Shown here: positions 8,138 to 17,054 of the stretch, piece after piece | How positions within the stretch are numbered: position 1 is the stretch's first letter | Layout: every line of letters begins with the position of its first letter | Origin: Sulfurovum indicum | Lineage (GTDB): Bacteria; Campylobacterota; Campylobacteria; Campylobacterales; Sulfurovaceae | DNA: 64,000 bases | Assembly (NCBI RefSeq): GCF_014931715.1 | Contig: NZ_CP063164.1 | Coordinates: forward strand, 1,984,001-2,048,000 | Direction of reading: 5' to 3' | The notes under the pieces: generated by a model | Database searches by the model: none | Told to the model about the DNA's origin: nothing | What the model saw: only the letters and a program-made list of their open reading frames with translations | Made by a program: the position numbers and the translations under genes

Positions 8138-10320
8138 TATCTCTTCTTCCTTTCGATTACGGAATTTTGACGCTTCCTGTAAGCTTTGTAAAGTAATACA
8201 GCCGAAAGCAGAACTCCCAGCAACAATAGAATGATCGGCATACGAACCGGTTGATTCCACTCCTGCTGTTTTTTGACCCTGAGTTGCGCATCTATACGCC
8301 TGTACTTGAGTGTATTATTCGCCATAGCATTGGCTGAAACATTGCCAAACCACTCATGCATCAGTGCAAGACTTTTAGGATAAAAACCCCATACCCATGG
8401 TGCATCTTCTCTGACTATCTGTAACATTTTTTCTATCTTCTCCAGGCGTTCAGGCGTATTGTTCATCGTCTTTATCTCATCAAAGAGTCTGTCAAACTCC
8501 GGGTTTTTGTAGTTGGCACTGTTGATCCCTGTTCCATTAGTATCGATTACGGCATTTTTACCATAGAGCAAAAAAAGAAAATTCTCCGGATCGGGATAAT
8601 CTGCATTCCAACCCCATGAAAAGAGCTGTACCTTGCCTTTACGTACTTTATCCTGAAAACGGTTGTAGTCTGTTGCACGGATCACCAACTCTATCCCGAG
8701 TTTATCAAACTGTTTACGCCGCCAATCCATCAGTGCCCTGTCGTCAGGACCGGTTGCAGTTGTATCGTAGTAAAGCTTCAGACGTTTGCCTGTTTTTTCA
8801 CTGACTCCTCCAGGATACCCCGCTTCAGCCAGTAGCTTTTTGGCAACCTCCAAACTTTTACGCACACGTTTGCCATCCACCCAGTCGTAGACTACGAAGT
8901 TAGTCCCCTCTTTCCCTTCTTTATAACCAAATATTCCCTGTGGAATCGGTCCTTGTGCAGGTACCCCTCTCTCATTCATAAAAATTGAGATGTACTCTTC
9001 CTGGTTTTGAGCAATACTGATCGCCTGGCGCAGCTTTTTAGCCTTTTCACCATACCCGCCGACAACAGAGTCTGCCATATTGAACGCCAGATAGAAAATA
9101 GAGGGTTGTACCGAGCTTATAAGCCGTATCCCTTTGGCCTTCATCTCATTACTGAGTCCCATATCACCTGATGAGCCTATCTGCACTGCCTGGTCAAAAG
9201 CTTCTGTACTAATTCCAGAGGCGTCATAATACCCTTGAAGGAATTTGTTCCACAAAGGAATATTCTCTTTCTCCAATGTATAGACCACTTCATCAATAAA
9301 AGGAAGCTTTTTACCACTGTCTGCAAGCAGTTCTTCCCGAACATTGGACATTTCTGCCTCCTCTTTGCTCAGTATCGGGTAGTAATCTTCATGATAGTTC
9401 GGGTTTCTTTCAAGACGCATACGCTGATTGGGATTATTCTCTGCCAGATAATAGGGACCTGTACCTACCGGATACCAGTTAAGCGTCAGATTCTTTCTCT
9501 TCAGCCCTTCCTGCTGATAAAAAAGATCCGCTTCCCATGGGATAGGTGCAAAAAAAATCATACTCATCCAGTAGAGAAACTGCGGATATTTTCCTTTAAC
9601 CCATATCTCCAGCGTAGTATCATCAACAACTCTAACCCCTTCTATATGATAGGAGCGAAGATCAAGGATCTCTTTATTGGCACGTTTTCTCTTTGCTACC
9701 TGGGTGATTTCCCTGGAAAATGATTCAAGTCCGACAATATAACTTTGCATCGTATCAAGAATAGGTGAGTGATACTGGCGTACTGCCATCCTTTTAATAG
9801 CATACTCATAATCCTCTGCTTTCAGCATACGTGTTGTCTTCTTTGGGAAGTCATCAAGGCTTTCAATTTTGGAAAGCGCTTTTTCATTGAGTGCGCCGTA
9901 AAGCAGATCTCCTTTATGATCTTTGACAAATGCCGGATGGTTCTGATACCCTATATCTTCTCTAAGATACAAACGGTAAAGCGTATAGGCAACCTCTTTG
10001 CTGTTTGCAGGAACTTCCTCTTTTTTTACATCAAGATATAATACTTCAGGCATTGACTTTAATGTCAACGGTTCCAAGGTATAAGGATACCGGAGATAGT
10101 TATACTGCAGCGGCGGTTCATATATCTGCCCCAAAAAAGCCCACTCATTTGAATTGTACGAACGTACCGGGTCGAGGTATTTTGGCGGAGAGGTGAAAAC
10201 AGTAAAAAGTGTATTGCTTTGAACCTGTTTTTCATCATAGGGGTTGTTCCAGACATTTGCACAGGAAAGTGAAGTAGCTAAGGCAAACAGAAATATCATT
10301 TTGAACAGGTGCAAAAACAA
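8137..10320 (-). CDS. Extracellular peptide-binding protein with C-terminal membrane anchor
   Basis: This is the solute-binding protein (SBP_bac_5 family) of the downstream permease pair. The 727-aa length and the segments DYEYAIKRMAVRQY and NWYPVGTGPYYL fit the YejA/OppA fold. The N-terminus has a hydrophobic signal ending in SLSC, a weak lipobox. A second hydrophobic helix at about residues 694-712 followed by Arg/Lys residues would put a membrane anchor at the C-terminus, which is unusual for a Gram-negative binding protein. The start is TTG at 10320, supported by AAAGGGG seven bases upstream; an ATG 21 bases further in is the alternative. It is the first gene of the operon. Confidence 0.9.
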   Translation of the reverse strand: MFLHLFKMIFLFALATSLSCANVWNNPYDEKQVQSNTLFTVFTSPPKYLDPVRSYNSNEWAFLGQIYEPPLQYNYLRYPYTLEPLTLKSMPEVLYLDVKKEEVPANSKEVAYTLYRLYLREDIGYQNHPAFVKDHKGDLLYGALNEKALSKIESLDDFPKKTTRMLKAEDYEYAIKRMAVRQYHSPILDTMQSYIVGLESFSREITQVAKRKRANKEILDLRSYHIEGVRVVDDTTLEIWVKGKYPQFLYWMSMIFFAPIPWEADLFYQQEGLKRKNLTLNWYPVGTGPYYLAENNPNQRMRLERNPNYHEDYYPILSKEEAEMSNVREELLADSGKKLPFIDEVVYTLEKENIPLWNKFLQGYYDASGISTEAFDQAVQIGSSGDMGLSNEMKAKGIRLISSVQPSIFYLAFNMADSVVGGYGEKAKKLRQAISIAQNQEEYISIFMNERGVPAQGPIPQGIFGYKEGKEGTNFVVYDWVDGKRVRKSLEVAKKLLAEAGYPGGVSEKTGKRLKLYYDTTATGPDDRALMDWRRKQFDKLGIELVIRATDYNRFQDKVRKGKVQLFSWGWNADYPDPENFLFLLYGKNAVIDTNGTGINSANYKNPEFDRLFDEIKTMNNTPERLEKIEKMLQIVREDAPWVWGFYPKSLALMHEWFGNVSANAMANNTLKYRRIDAQLRVKKQQEWNQPVRMPIILLLLGVLLSAVLLYKAYRKRQNSVIERKKR

Positions 10321-10603
10321 AAACAGACCCCTTTACCAAATATACTCTGAACTGGTTTTGATTCTAACATAATTTAACTATTGAACAGTAGAAAATAATC
10401 ATACTATTTTACTCCTATTTTCATCAAAATCCTTGATCACTAAAACCATATTAATATAAAACAAAAGCTGATTTGATCATGAATATAATTTAAAATATAA
10501 TCAGGAATAATAAAAAAGATTAAATTCTAAGATTTAAATTAGTTTTAAAAAATGTTGCTCTAAAATGAATGTGCAACAATAATTTTTAACAAGAAGGAAG
10601 GCT
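10321..10603. other. AT-rich divergent intergenic region
   Basis: This region separates the minus-strand peptide-transport operon from sqr and must hold both promoters. It is very AT-rich with many TATAAT-like hexamers, so no single -10 box stands out. A short dyad, TGTTGC and GCAACA around 10554-10580, lies just before the sqr ribosome-binding site (AAGGAAGG). I see no gene here. Confidence 0.5.
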
Positions 10604-12076
10604 ATGGCACGATTAGTAGTAATGGGTGGTGGGGTCTCAGGACACACTGCCGCAACATTTGCAAAAAAGTGGCTGGGTGATGAGCACGAAGTAGTAGTCG
10701 TTACACCAAACTCACTATGGAACTGGATACCGTCCAATATCTGGGTAGGAGTTGGACAGATGACAAAAGAGGATGTAGTGTTCCCGCTTGCCCCTGTTTA
10801 CGAAAAAGCAGGTATTGATTACAGACAGGCAAAAGCAGTCTCTATTCATCCTGAAGGGAAAACTGACAGCAATACTCCATATATTACAATCGAATATACG
10901 GGACAAGGCAAAGAGGGGCAGACAGAGGAGATCACTTACGATTATCTGATCAATGCAACCGGGCCGAAACTGAACTTTGATGCAACACCCGGTCTTGGAA
11001 ATGGTGAAGGCGGAATAGGAGAACATACTGTCTCTGTATGTACTGCTGACCATGCAGTACATGCAAACCTTGAACTGCAGCGTATTTTTGAAAAAGCTAA
11101 AAAAGGTGAGAAACAGAAGATTCTCATCGGTACAGGTCACGGCATGTGTACATGCCAGGGTGCTGCTTTTGAATATATCTTCAATGTGGAACATGAAGCA
11201 AATAAAGCCGGTATAAGAGATATGCTTGATATTCAGTGGGTATCAAATGAATCATTCCTTGGAGACTTCGGAATAGGTGGTCTTCATATTAAACGCGGAA
11301 TGTATGCTGCAAGCTCCAAACTCTTTGCAGAGTCACTTTTTGTTGAACGTGGTATCAACTGGACTATCGGAGCACATATAAGCAAAGTAGAGGACAAAAA
11401 AGCCCATTACGAACTGCTGGATGGAAGTACCGGCGAAATGGAGTTTGACTTTGCCATGCTTATTCCACCATTTGCAGGTGTTGGGCTTAAGGCATATGAC
11501 AAAGCTGGTGAGGATATGACGGACAAGATCTTCGCACCGAACGGATTCCTGAAAGTCGATGCGGACTATACTCCAAAACCGTATGAGGAATGGAAAGCAA
11601 GTGACTGGCCAAGAACCTACCAGAACCCAACATATAAAAATATCTTTGCCTGTGGTATCGCATTCGCACCTCCACACCTTATCTCCAAGCCAATGAGTTC
11701 ACCAAACGGTACACCGATCAACCCGACACCACCAAGAACGGGTATGCCTTCCGGTATCATTGGTAAAGCCGTAGCACACTCTATCTGTGACTTGATCAAA
11801 GAGGGTGAGAATGCACATCTGCATGAAGCCTCCATGGCAGAGATGGGAGCGGCATGTGTGGCCTCAGCAGGTAAGGGACTGACTGACGGTACCGCAGCAG
11901 CACTGACCGTTTATCCAGTTGTACCGGACTTTGAAAAATATCCTGGGATTGGACGTGATCTAGACTACACTTTCGGTGAGATAGGACTTGCAGGTCACTG
12001 GATCAAACATATTCTGCACCATATGTTCCTCTATAAAGCAAAACTTAAGCCAGGCTGGACTTTGATCCCTGAATAA
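10604..12076 (+). CDS. sqr: Sulfide:quinone oxidoreductase family flavoprotein
   Basis: This FAD enzyme of the SQR/disulfide reductase superfamily oxidises sulfide and reduces the membrane quinone pool. The N-terminal dinucleotide fold is MGGGVSG (residues 7-13). Cysteines that could carry the persulfide relay are Cys146, Cys182-x-Cys184 in GHGMCTCQG, and Cys350 in IFACGIAFAPPH. The 490-aa length and the large inserts exceed classical type I SQR (about 430), pointing to one of the other SQR types, perhaps type III; I cannot assign the type firmly. The C-terminal amphipathic stretch HWIKHILHHMFLYKAK would bind the membrane. A very small gene follows 32 bases later. Confidence 0.85.
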   Translation: MARLVVMGGGVSGHTAATFAKKWLGDEHEVVVVTPNSLWNWIPSNIWVGVGQMTKEDVVFPLAPVYEKAGIDYRQAKAVSIHPEGKTDSNTPYITIEYTGQGKEGQTEEITYDYLINATGPKLNFDATPGLGNGEGGIGEHTVSVCTADHAVHANLELQRIFEKAKKGEKQKILIGTGHGMCTCQGAAFEYIFNVEHEANKAGIRDMLDIQWVSNESFLGDFGIGGLHIKRGMYAASSKLFAESLFVERGINWTIGAHISKVEDKKAHYELLDGSTGEMEFDFAMLIPPFAGVGLKAYDKAGEDMTDKIFAPNGFLKVDADYTPKPYEEWKASDWPRTYQNPTYKNIFACGIAFAPPHLISKPMSSPNGTPINPTPPRTGMPSGIIGKAVAHSICDLIKEGENAHLHEASMAEMGAACVASAGKGLTDGTAAALTVYPVVPDFEKYPGIGRDLDYTFGEIGLAGHWIKHILHHMFLYKAKLKPGWTLIPE

Positions 12077-12108
12077 AATAATAAGATATAAATAAAAAAG
12101 GAGAAGAA

Positions 12109-12282
12109 ATGGGTAGTGTAGACCACTCTATTGAAAAAAATGTTAAAGCATATGAGCCAAGTTTTGAGGTAATGGTTCCGACACCATTTGTCAAATTTAT
12201 GAGAACTTGTATACTTTGGCAAATTATTCGATTTATCGTGATTAACATCAAAATGATTGTCGTGGTTCAAAAGAGTCACTGA
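12109..12282 (+). CDS. Small 57-aa protein encoded directly after sqr
   Basis: This gene runs from ATG at 12109 to TGA at 12282 and is preceded by AAGGAGAAGAA, a strong ribosome-binding site. The predicted protein begins MGSVDHSIEK and is soluble-looking for about 30 residues; residues 34-53 (CILWQIIRFIVINIKMIVVV) are hydrophobic and basic, as in an amphipathic or membrane-bound helix. It follows sqr by 32 bases, so it is probably co-transcribed. I do not recognise the family. A peripheral partner or quinone-side anchor of SQR is a guess based on position only. Confidence 0.65.
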   Translation: MGSVDHSIEKNVKAYEPSFEVMVPTPFVKFMRTCILWQIIRFIVINIKMIVVVQKSH

Positions 12283-12292
12283 CAAGATGTCT

Positions 12293-12308
12293 ACAGGCTT
12301 CGGCCTGT
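12293..12308 (+). terminator. Hairpin after the sqr small gene
   Basis: ACAGGC and GCCTGT pair around a TTCG tetraloop, a very stable type of loop. Only a weak T-run follows, so this may be an attenuating or stabilising hairpin instead of a full terminator. Confidence 0.5.
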
Positions 12309-12325
12309 ATTCCTAATAGATACAC

Positions 12326-12375
12326 ACAATATTTGCTGAAATCATTTACTTTTAAATTATTGCAGCAAATATTGT
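12326..12375. repeat. 13-bp perfect inverted repeat between sqr and the deformylase-like gene
   Basis: ACAATATTTGCTG (12326-12338) and CAGCAAATATTGT (12363-12375) are exact reverse complements with 24 bases between them. The right arm ends 23 bases before the next start codon and is followed by TACTTTTATA. It could be an operator, a terminator arm pair, or part of a leader RNA. Confidence 0.7.
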
Positions 12376-12398
12376 ACTTTTATACAAAGGGTACCGCT

Positions 12399-13220
12399 AT
12401 GGTAAAAGAACTGATCATTTATCCTGACAACAGGATCCTTGCCTGTGGTGATGTACGTGGTTTTGATGAAAGCGTAGGCAAGCTTTTTGATGATATAAGA
12501 GAGACTATGGAACACTATGGGCTGGATGCCCTCAGTGCCATGCAGGTAGCACATCCTTTTAATATGTTTATTGTTAAAAAAGGTGAAAAGTATATTGAGT
12601 TTGCCAATCCGCGTATTCTTACAAAAGAGAAGCTTTTTGAAGCAGAGGAGCAGAGCAGCTACTACCCGGATGTCACTGCTGTCATCCCCCGTTATGAAAA
12701 AATGAAGATCGTCTATGAAGACCGTCACGGCAATACACACTATATGGATATAGAAGGGGACAAAAACTTTGCTGCAATATTTCAGCAGATGATGGACTTC
12801 TCACTTGGAGGTACGATGCTTGATCGTATCGATAAAAACCAACGCCAGAAGATCCTTGATGCATTGGAAGGCAAAGGACTTATGCCCGAAACAGGGGATG
12901 TATGTCCTACTTTCTCCAATAAAGACTACTTCATCAGTTTTGCCGACAAGCTTCTCTTCTTTATGGGTCTTTCTCTTTTAACACCGCTTTTCAAGCTTGA
13001 GAAAACGACAGTGGAAAATATCTATATGTTCGACAAGATTGCATTCCCTGCTGTGATCCTTCTGATGATCGGCTTCTTCTTCTATGCAGAGTACGAGGCA
13101 AAAAAATATAAACAGTGCAGCTCCTGCCAGATAGGAAACAATATAGGAGTGATGATTAAACGCTGTGTAGCAGCAATTGTATTTGCTCTTGGTGCCTACT
13201 TCCTTGTTAATCCAAATTAA
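12399..13220 (+). CDS. Peptide-deformylase-like membrane protein lacking the metal site
   Basis: The first 150 residues read as a peptide deformylase along the whole fold: ELIIYPDNRIL, the helix FDESVGKLFDDIRETM, then GLDALSAMQ (41-49) for motif I, EQSSYYPD (84-91) for motif II (EGCLS), and FQQMMDFSLGG (128-138) for motif III (HExxH). The motif II Cys, both motif III His and the catalytic Glu are all replaced, so it cannot be a normal deformylase. Residues about 183-270 add two or three membrane helices and a CSSC motif at 240-243. I chose ATG 12399 for its AAAGGG site and family N-terminus. It lies 116 bases after the small gene that follows sqr. Function unknown; a formyl-peptide or N-terminus sensor is a guess. 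Confidence 0.75.
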   Translation: MVKELIIYPDNRILACGDVRGFDESVGKLFDDIRETMEHYGLDALSAMQVAHPFNMFIVKKGEKYIEFANPRILTKEKLFEAEEQSSYYPDVTAVIPRYEKMKIVYEDRHGNTHYMDIEGDKNFAAIFQQMMDFSLGGTMLDRIDKNQRQKILDALEGKGLMPETGDVCPTFSNKDYFISFADKLLFFMGLSLLTPLFKLEKTTVENIYMFDKIAFPAVILLMIGFFFYAEYEAKKYKQCSSCQIGNNIGVMIKRCVAAIVFALGAYFLVNPN

Positions 13221-13366
13221 CAAACTGTGTCCAGGGATATCTTTATGCTGTCCTCTTTCATGCACTACTCCGAATAAACCGGTTTTCAGTGCACTATAAT
13301 ACACTCTTCTGCATACTGGTGTCTGTAACAGTTTCCATAATAAGTTTGTGATAATAAAGAATAGAT

Positions 13367-13389
13367 TTTCCCACGCAAAGCGCAGGAAA
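13367..13389 (-). terminator. Terminator of the rplM-rpsI operon
   Basis: On the minus strand a 10-base-pair stem, with two G:U pairs, closes a TTT loop and is followed by AATCTATTCTTTATTATC. It lies 27 bases after the rpsI stop. Confidence 0.6.
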
Positions 13390-13415
13390 GAAGAACGATC
13401 GGTAAAAGTAACCGA

Positions 13416-13805
13416 CTATCTTTTTGAGAACTGTGGAGAACGTCTCGCTTTTTTCTTACCTGGTTTCTTACGCTCAACTACTCTTGAGTCACGAGTAAGA
13501 AGACCCATAGGCTTCAAGATCGCTCTAAATGATGGTTCGTAAGCCACCAATGCTTTAGTGATACCGTGCTTAAGTGCATCTGCCTGAGCAGAGTAACCGC
13601 CACCAAGTGTTGTAGCCTTGATATTCATAGACTCAAGCTGTTTTGTTGCTTCAAGAGGAAGTCTAACTTTCATTTTAAGTGTTTCATGTCCACCTAACCA
13701 CTGATCAAGCGTTTTACCGTTGATAAGCATTTCACCGTTACCTGGAGTGATCCAGACTTTAGCGATCGCAGATTTTCTTTTTCCTGTTGCGTAGATAGTT
13801 GCCAT
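13416..13805 (-). CDS. rpsI: 30S ribosomal protein S9
   Basis: This is a complete 129-aa S9, with the family N-terminus [14 protein letters not shown] and the conserved basic tail [14 protein letters not shown], whose last Arg reaches the P-site tRNA in the ribosome. It follows rplM with a two-base gap, the usual rplM-rpsI order in bacteria, and is followed by a hairpin. Nothing is unusual. Confidence 0.98.
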   Translation of the reverse strand: MATIYATGKRKSAIAKVWITPGNGEMLINGKTLDQWLGGHETLKMKVRLPLEATKQLESMNIKATTLGGGYSAQADALKHGITKALVAYEPSFRAILKPMGLLTRDSRVVERKKPGKKKARRSPQFSKR

Positions 13806-13807
13806 CC

Positions 13808-14233
13808 TTACGCTCCTTTATTGATTTGTGCAGTGTGTGGATGCTCAGAGCCAGCATACACTTTAAGTTTTTTAAGCATTTGTCTACCCAGCGTCGTCTT
13901 TGGAAGCATACCTCTTACCGCAAGCTTGTAAAGCTTTTCAGTATGGTTTTCAAGCATATCGCTAAGTTTTTTTGACTTTGTAGAACCAAAATATCCAGAG
14001 TGGGTGAAGTACTCTTTGTCATCAAGCTTAACACCGGTAAATTTCGCTTTTTCAGCATTGATGATCACTACGTAGTCACCACAGTCTACATTTGGTGTAA
14101 ACGATGGTTTATGTTTCCCTCTAAGCAGAGTCGCCACTTCAGTCAGGATACGACCAAAAGTTTTACCTTCTGCATCGATCAGAACCCAGTCTCTTTGTAC
14201 TTCATGAGGTTTTACGACTTTTGTCATTTTCAT
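13808..14233 (-). CDS. rplM: 50S ribosomal protein L13
   Basis: This 50S subunit protein binds 23S rRNA early in assembly. The family motifs [15 protein letters not shown] and [21 protein letters not shown] are present. I chose ATG 14233, which has AAGGA eight bases upstream and gives 141 aa, the normal length; an ATG two codons later is also possible, and the open frame continues upstream without similarity. It is co-transcribed with rpsI. Confidence 0.97.
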   Translation of the reverse strand: MKMTKVVKPHEVQRDWVLIDAEGKTFGRILTEVATLLRGKHKPSFTPNVDCGDYVVIINAEKAKFTGVKLDDKEYFTHSGYFGSTKSKKLSDMLENHTEKLYKLAVRGMLPKTTLGRQMLKKLKVYAGSEHPHTAQINKGA

Positions 14234-14318
14234 GATGATTTTCCTTGTTTGAAATATAGCTTTCACTATTTGTGGACGGATTGTACCCACATAAACTTAA
14301 AATTTATTTAAATTCAGT

Positions 14319-17054
14319 TTACTTTAAGCTTATGAAGGATATTTTCTCTTTTTCAAGGTAAATGATCATTCCTTTCGTTGGTTTCCCTGTCAATGTATAA
14401 ATCGCCTGCATATAATTCTGTACCTGCTTTCGGTGTTTTTGCATAAACTTCTGTGAACTTTTATAATCAACAACCAGCACATGATCACCATACTCAAGCA
14501 GCAAATCTATCTGCTTGAGCTCACCACGGTAACTCAATAACCTCTCCTTGCCGACTTTGGCACTTTTCAGAATCTTCTGAAATGATTCATCTGCTATCAG
14601 CGCAGCAACACGTGACTCTATATCAGCAATCTTCTCAGCACTGAGTAGCTGTCCATAACGATTCTGCAACGCCACTATTGCTTGTGTCAAGTGCTTATTG
14701 TCAAAATCTCCCATCATCTCCAGTGTGTAATGCAGTGCTGTTCCAAAGAGAATAGCTTCCATATCTTTCTCTTCTTCATCCTCTTCACTCTCTTTGACTT
14801 CCTGCGTACCGTAATGAGAGAGTACAATATTCTGAAGATCAGCTTTTTGCACTTCCTTCTGAACACTTAATGCTGAACTCTGAGTGATCACCTCTCCCAT
14901 TTTTATTGGAGAGATATTGATCTCATCAAACATCGAATCTTTCGATTTACACAGTACGATCAGTCCCTCGACTGCTCTGGTCAGTGCAACATAGAGTACA
15001 TTCATCCTGTCTTTTGCACTTAACCTTTTTCTCTCTGCCATAATACGGGCATACTTCTTGTCAAAATATTCACGCCCCGATATACGATAAAGAATCTCAT
15101 CGATGAAAAGTGCATCATTATAGTGAAAGAGAAGTGGTGATTTGTCACTGTTCTCTCTTCTCAGCCGGTCAAGTACGATCACATACTCAAACTCCAATCC
15201 CTTGGAACCGTGTACAGTCATAATCTTAGCCCCGTGTACCGAGTTAGATGCTACGGCAATGTTTGAAGTGGCGAACTCTTCCAGAAATGTAGGAATATCA
15301 GTAAAGGAAGAAGCAAATTCCAGTAGTTTCAGAATATTCAGGTCATTATCAAAATACCCAAACTCTCTTACCAGCCGGTCCAATACCTGCAGCGGTGACA
15401 TAAATGCAGAGAACCATGAAACGTCTATACTGTCCAGAGACCTTCCCACACGTAAAAGCATCGCTTCCCCATCAATACGTTCTCCATAAAAAAGGTAAGA
15501 GACCATTGCAGTAAGTGCTGCAATCTTGGGCAGGTTCTTCAAAGAGGAAGAGGTCTTTAGCAGGGTATGGATGCCTGCCTTGGCACAGACTTCCTGCAGT
15601 GACTGTCCATCCTTGTTGGTACTGACCAGAAAAGCAATCGTATCGACATCTACTCCCAGTGAGATCAGACGTTGTGCCTGTGTCACAGCTTCCTGAAGAA
15701 GATCCTCGCTCTCTATCACCTCTACATACCCCTCTTGTGCCCCTTTCCTGCTTTTTTGTGAAACAAACCCGGGCATGGTTCCATTAAACCAGCAGTTGAC
15801 CTGCTCGACGATATGACGGCTGCTTCGGTAGTTTGTATCCATCTGCTCAATAGTAATCCCGTAACGTTGGGCCACTTTGTCAAACAGCTCTTCTACTCCG
15901 CCTCTGAAACGGTACAGTGACTGCTTGGTATCACCCACATAGAAGAAACTTCTCAGTTCACTCTGCCCCGCCCCTGCAAATATCTCATCGATCAGTGGTT
16001 TGAGAAGCAGAAACTGTAAAGTAGAGGTATCCTGAAACTCATCCAACAAAATATGTTTGAACTTCGCATCGATCTTGAAGTAGAGGAACTCTTTGGAAAT
16101 ACTCTCATACAACAGCCGATAGGTAAAATAGGTCAGGTCATCAAAACTGAGTACACCGCTTGCTTTGGCATTGCTGATAAGTGCATTCTTGTAATGGTCA
16201 TAGACTTTAAAGAGTGCGTTTAATACAACCAGCTCTCTGGTCTGTACCCATTGCAACAGCCTCTCTTTAAGTTTCCCGTAAAGATGCTCTATATCAGGAG
16301 TAATGACTTTTTTGAACCAGGAATGCTCCCCAAGCATCTCTTTTTCAAAGAGCTTTTTTCCAAAGAGTTCCTTCACAGAGCCAGTCTCAAACTGTTTGAC
16401 AGCACGCTCTGCCGCACCGTTTTCTTTAAGCAGCCTGACCATATCTTGTCTCAGATACTCCACCTCTTCTTCTATTTTACTGACAGAATGATGTACGGCT
16501 TTGGGTTGGGGAAGCAAAGGGTCTACTTTATAGAAACTCTGCATAAGTTCAAAGATTTTGGCAAAACGTTTATCTTCGATATCCATCGCCAATTTTACCA
16601 ATGAAGAGAGCAGCCCGGCTGCTTCAAGTTCCTGAAGGAAATAATTCCCAAGCTCCTCATGGCTCTGCTCTTTAGTCACAAAATCCGGTTCCAACCCTAT
16701 CTCCAGCGATGCAGAGCGCAGAATAGAGGCAAAAAAACTATCCAGTGTCACAATATGCGAAGTCGATGCAAGGAACCGTGCCAGTACCTCAGGCTGTTTT
16801 TGGAACAGTGCTTCTCTGCTCAGTCCTGTTTCTGACAAGATCGCATTGAGAAAGGCATCATTCTCTCCAAGATGACGTAGCGAGTCCACAACACGCTGAC
16901 GCATCTCTGCTGCCGCCTTGTTGGTAAAAGTTGCTGCCAGTATAGTGCCGGGGGCTTCATCCATGAAAAGCAAAGAGATGTAGCGTACTGCAAGGGCAAA
17001 GGTCTTTCCACTGCCGGCGCTGGCAGAGTAGGCTAAAAATGGTTTGAAGCTCAT
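14319..17054 (-). CDS. addA: AddA-type helicase-nuclease (RecB-like), recombination repair
   Basis: This is the UvrD/RecB-family helicase that with AddB processes double-strand ends for RecA. Visible in order are Walker A ASAGSGKTFA (about residues 11-20), DEFQDTS, VGDTKQSLYRFRGG, MTVHGSKGLEFEYVIV and LYVALTRA, and then a C-terminal RecB nuclease domain with FGTALHYTLE and LVVDYKSS. I chose ATG 17054, which overlaps the addB stop (ATGA). The resulting 911 aa is shorter than Bacillus AddA (about 1230) but typical of campylobacterial AddA. A RecB label is possible, but the AddB partner argues for AddAB. Confidence 0.9.
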   Translation of the reverse strand: MSFKPFLAYSASAGSGKTFALAVRYISLLFMDEAPGTILAATFTNKAAAEMRQRVVDSLRHLGENDAFLNAILSETGLSREALFQKQPEVLARFLASTSHIVTLDSFFASILRSASLEIGLEPDFVTKEQSHEELGNYFLQELEAAGLLSSLVKLAMDIEDKRFAKIFELMQSFYKVDPLLPQPKAVHHSVSKIEEEVEYLRQDMVRLLKENGAAERAVKQFETGSVKELFGKKLFEKEMLGEHSWFKKVITPDIEHLYGKLKERLLQWVQTRELVVLNALFKVYDHYKNALISNAKASGVLSFDDLTYFTYRLLYESISKEFLYFKIDAKFKHILLDEFQDTSTLQFLLLKPLIDEIFAGAGQSELRSFFYVGDTKQSLYRFRGGVEELFDKVAQRYGITIEQMDTNYRSSRHIVEQVNCWFNGTMPGFVSQKSRKGAQEGYVEVIESEDLLQEAVTQAQRLISLGVDVDTIAFLVSTNKDGQSLQEVCAKAGIHTLLKTSSSLKNLPKIAALTAMVSYLFYGERIDGEAMLLRVGRSLDSIDVSWFSAFMSPLQVLDRLVREFGYFDNDLNILKLLEFASSFTDIPTFLEEFATSNIAVASNSVHGAKIMTVHGSKGLEFEYVIVLDRLRRENSDKSPLLFHYNDALFIDEILYRISGREYFDKKYARIMAERKRLSAKDRMNVLYVALTRAVEGLIVLCKSKDSMFDEINISPIKMGEVITQSSALSVQKEVQKADLQNIVLSHYGTQEVKESEEDEEEKDMEAILFGTALHYTLEMMGDFDNKHLTQAIVALQNRYGQLLSAEKIADIESRVAALIADESFQKILKSAKVGKERLLSYRGELKQIDLLLEYGDHVLVVDYKSSQKFMQKHRKQVQNYMQAIYTLTGKPTKGMIIYLEKEKISFISLK

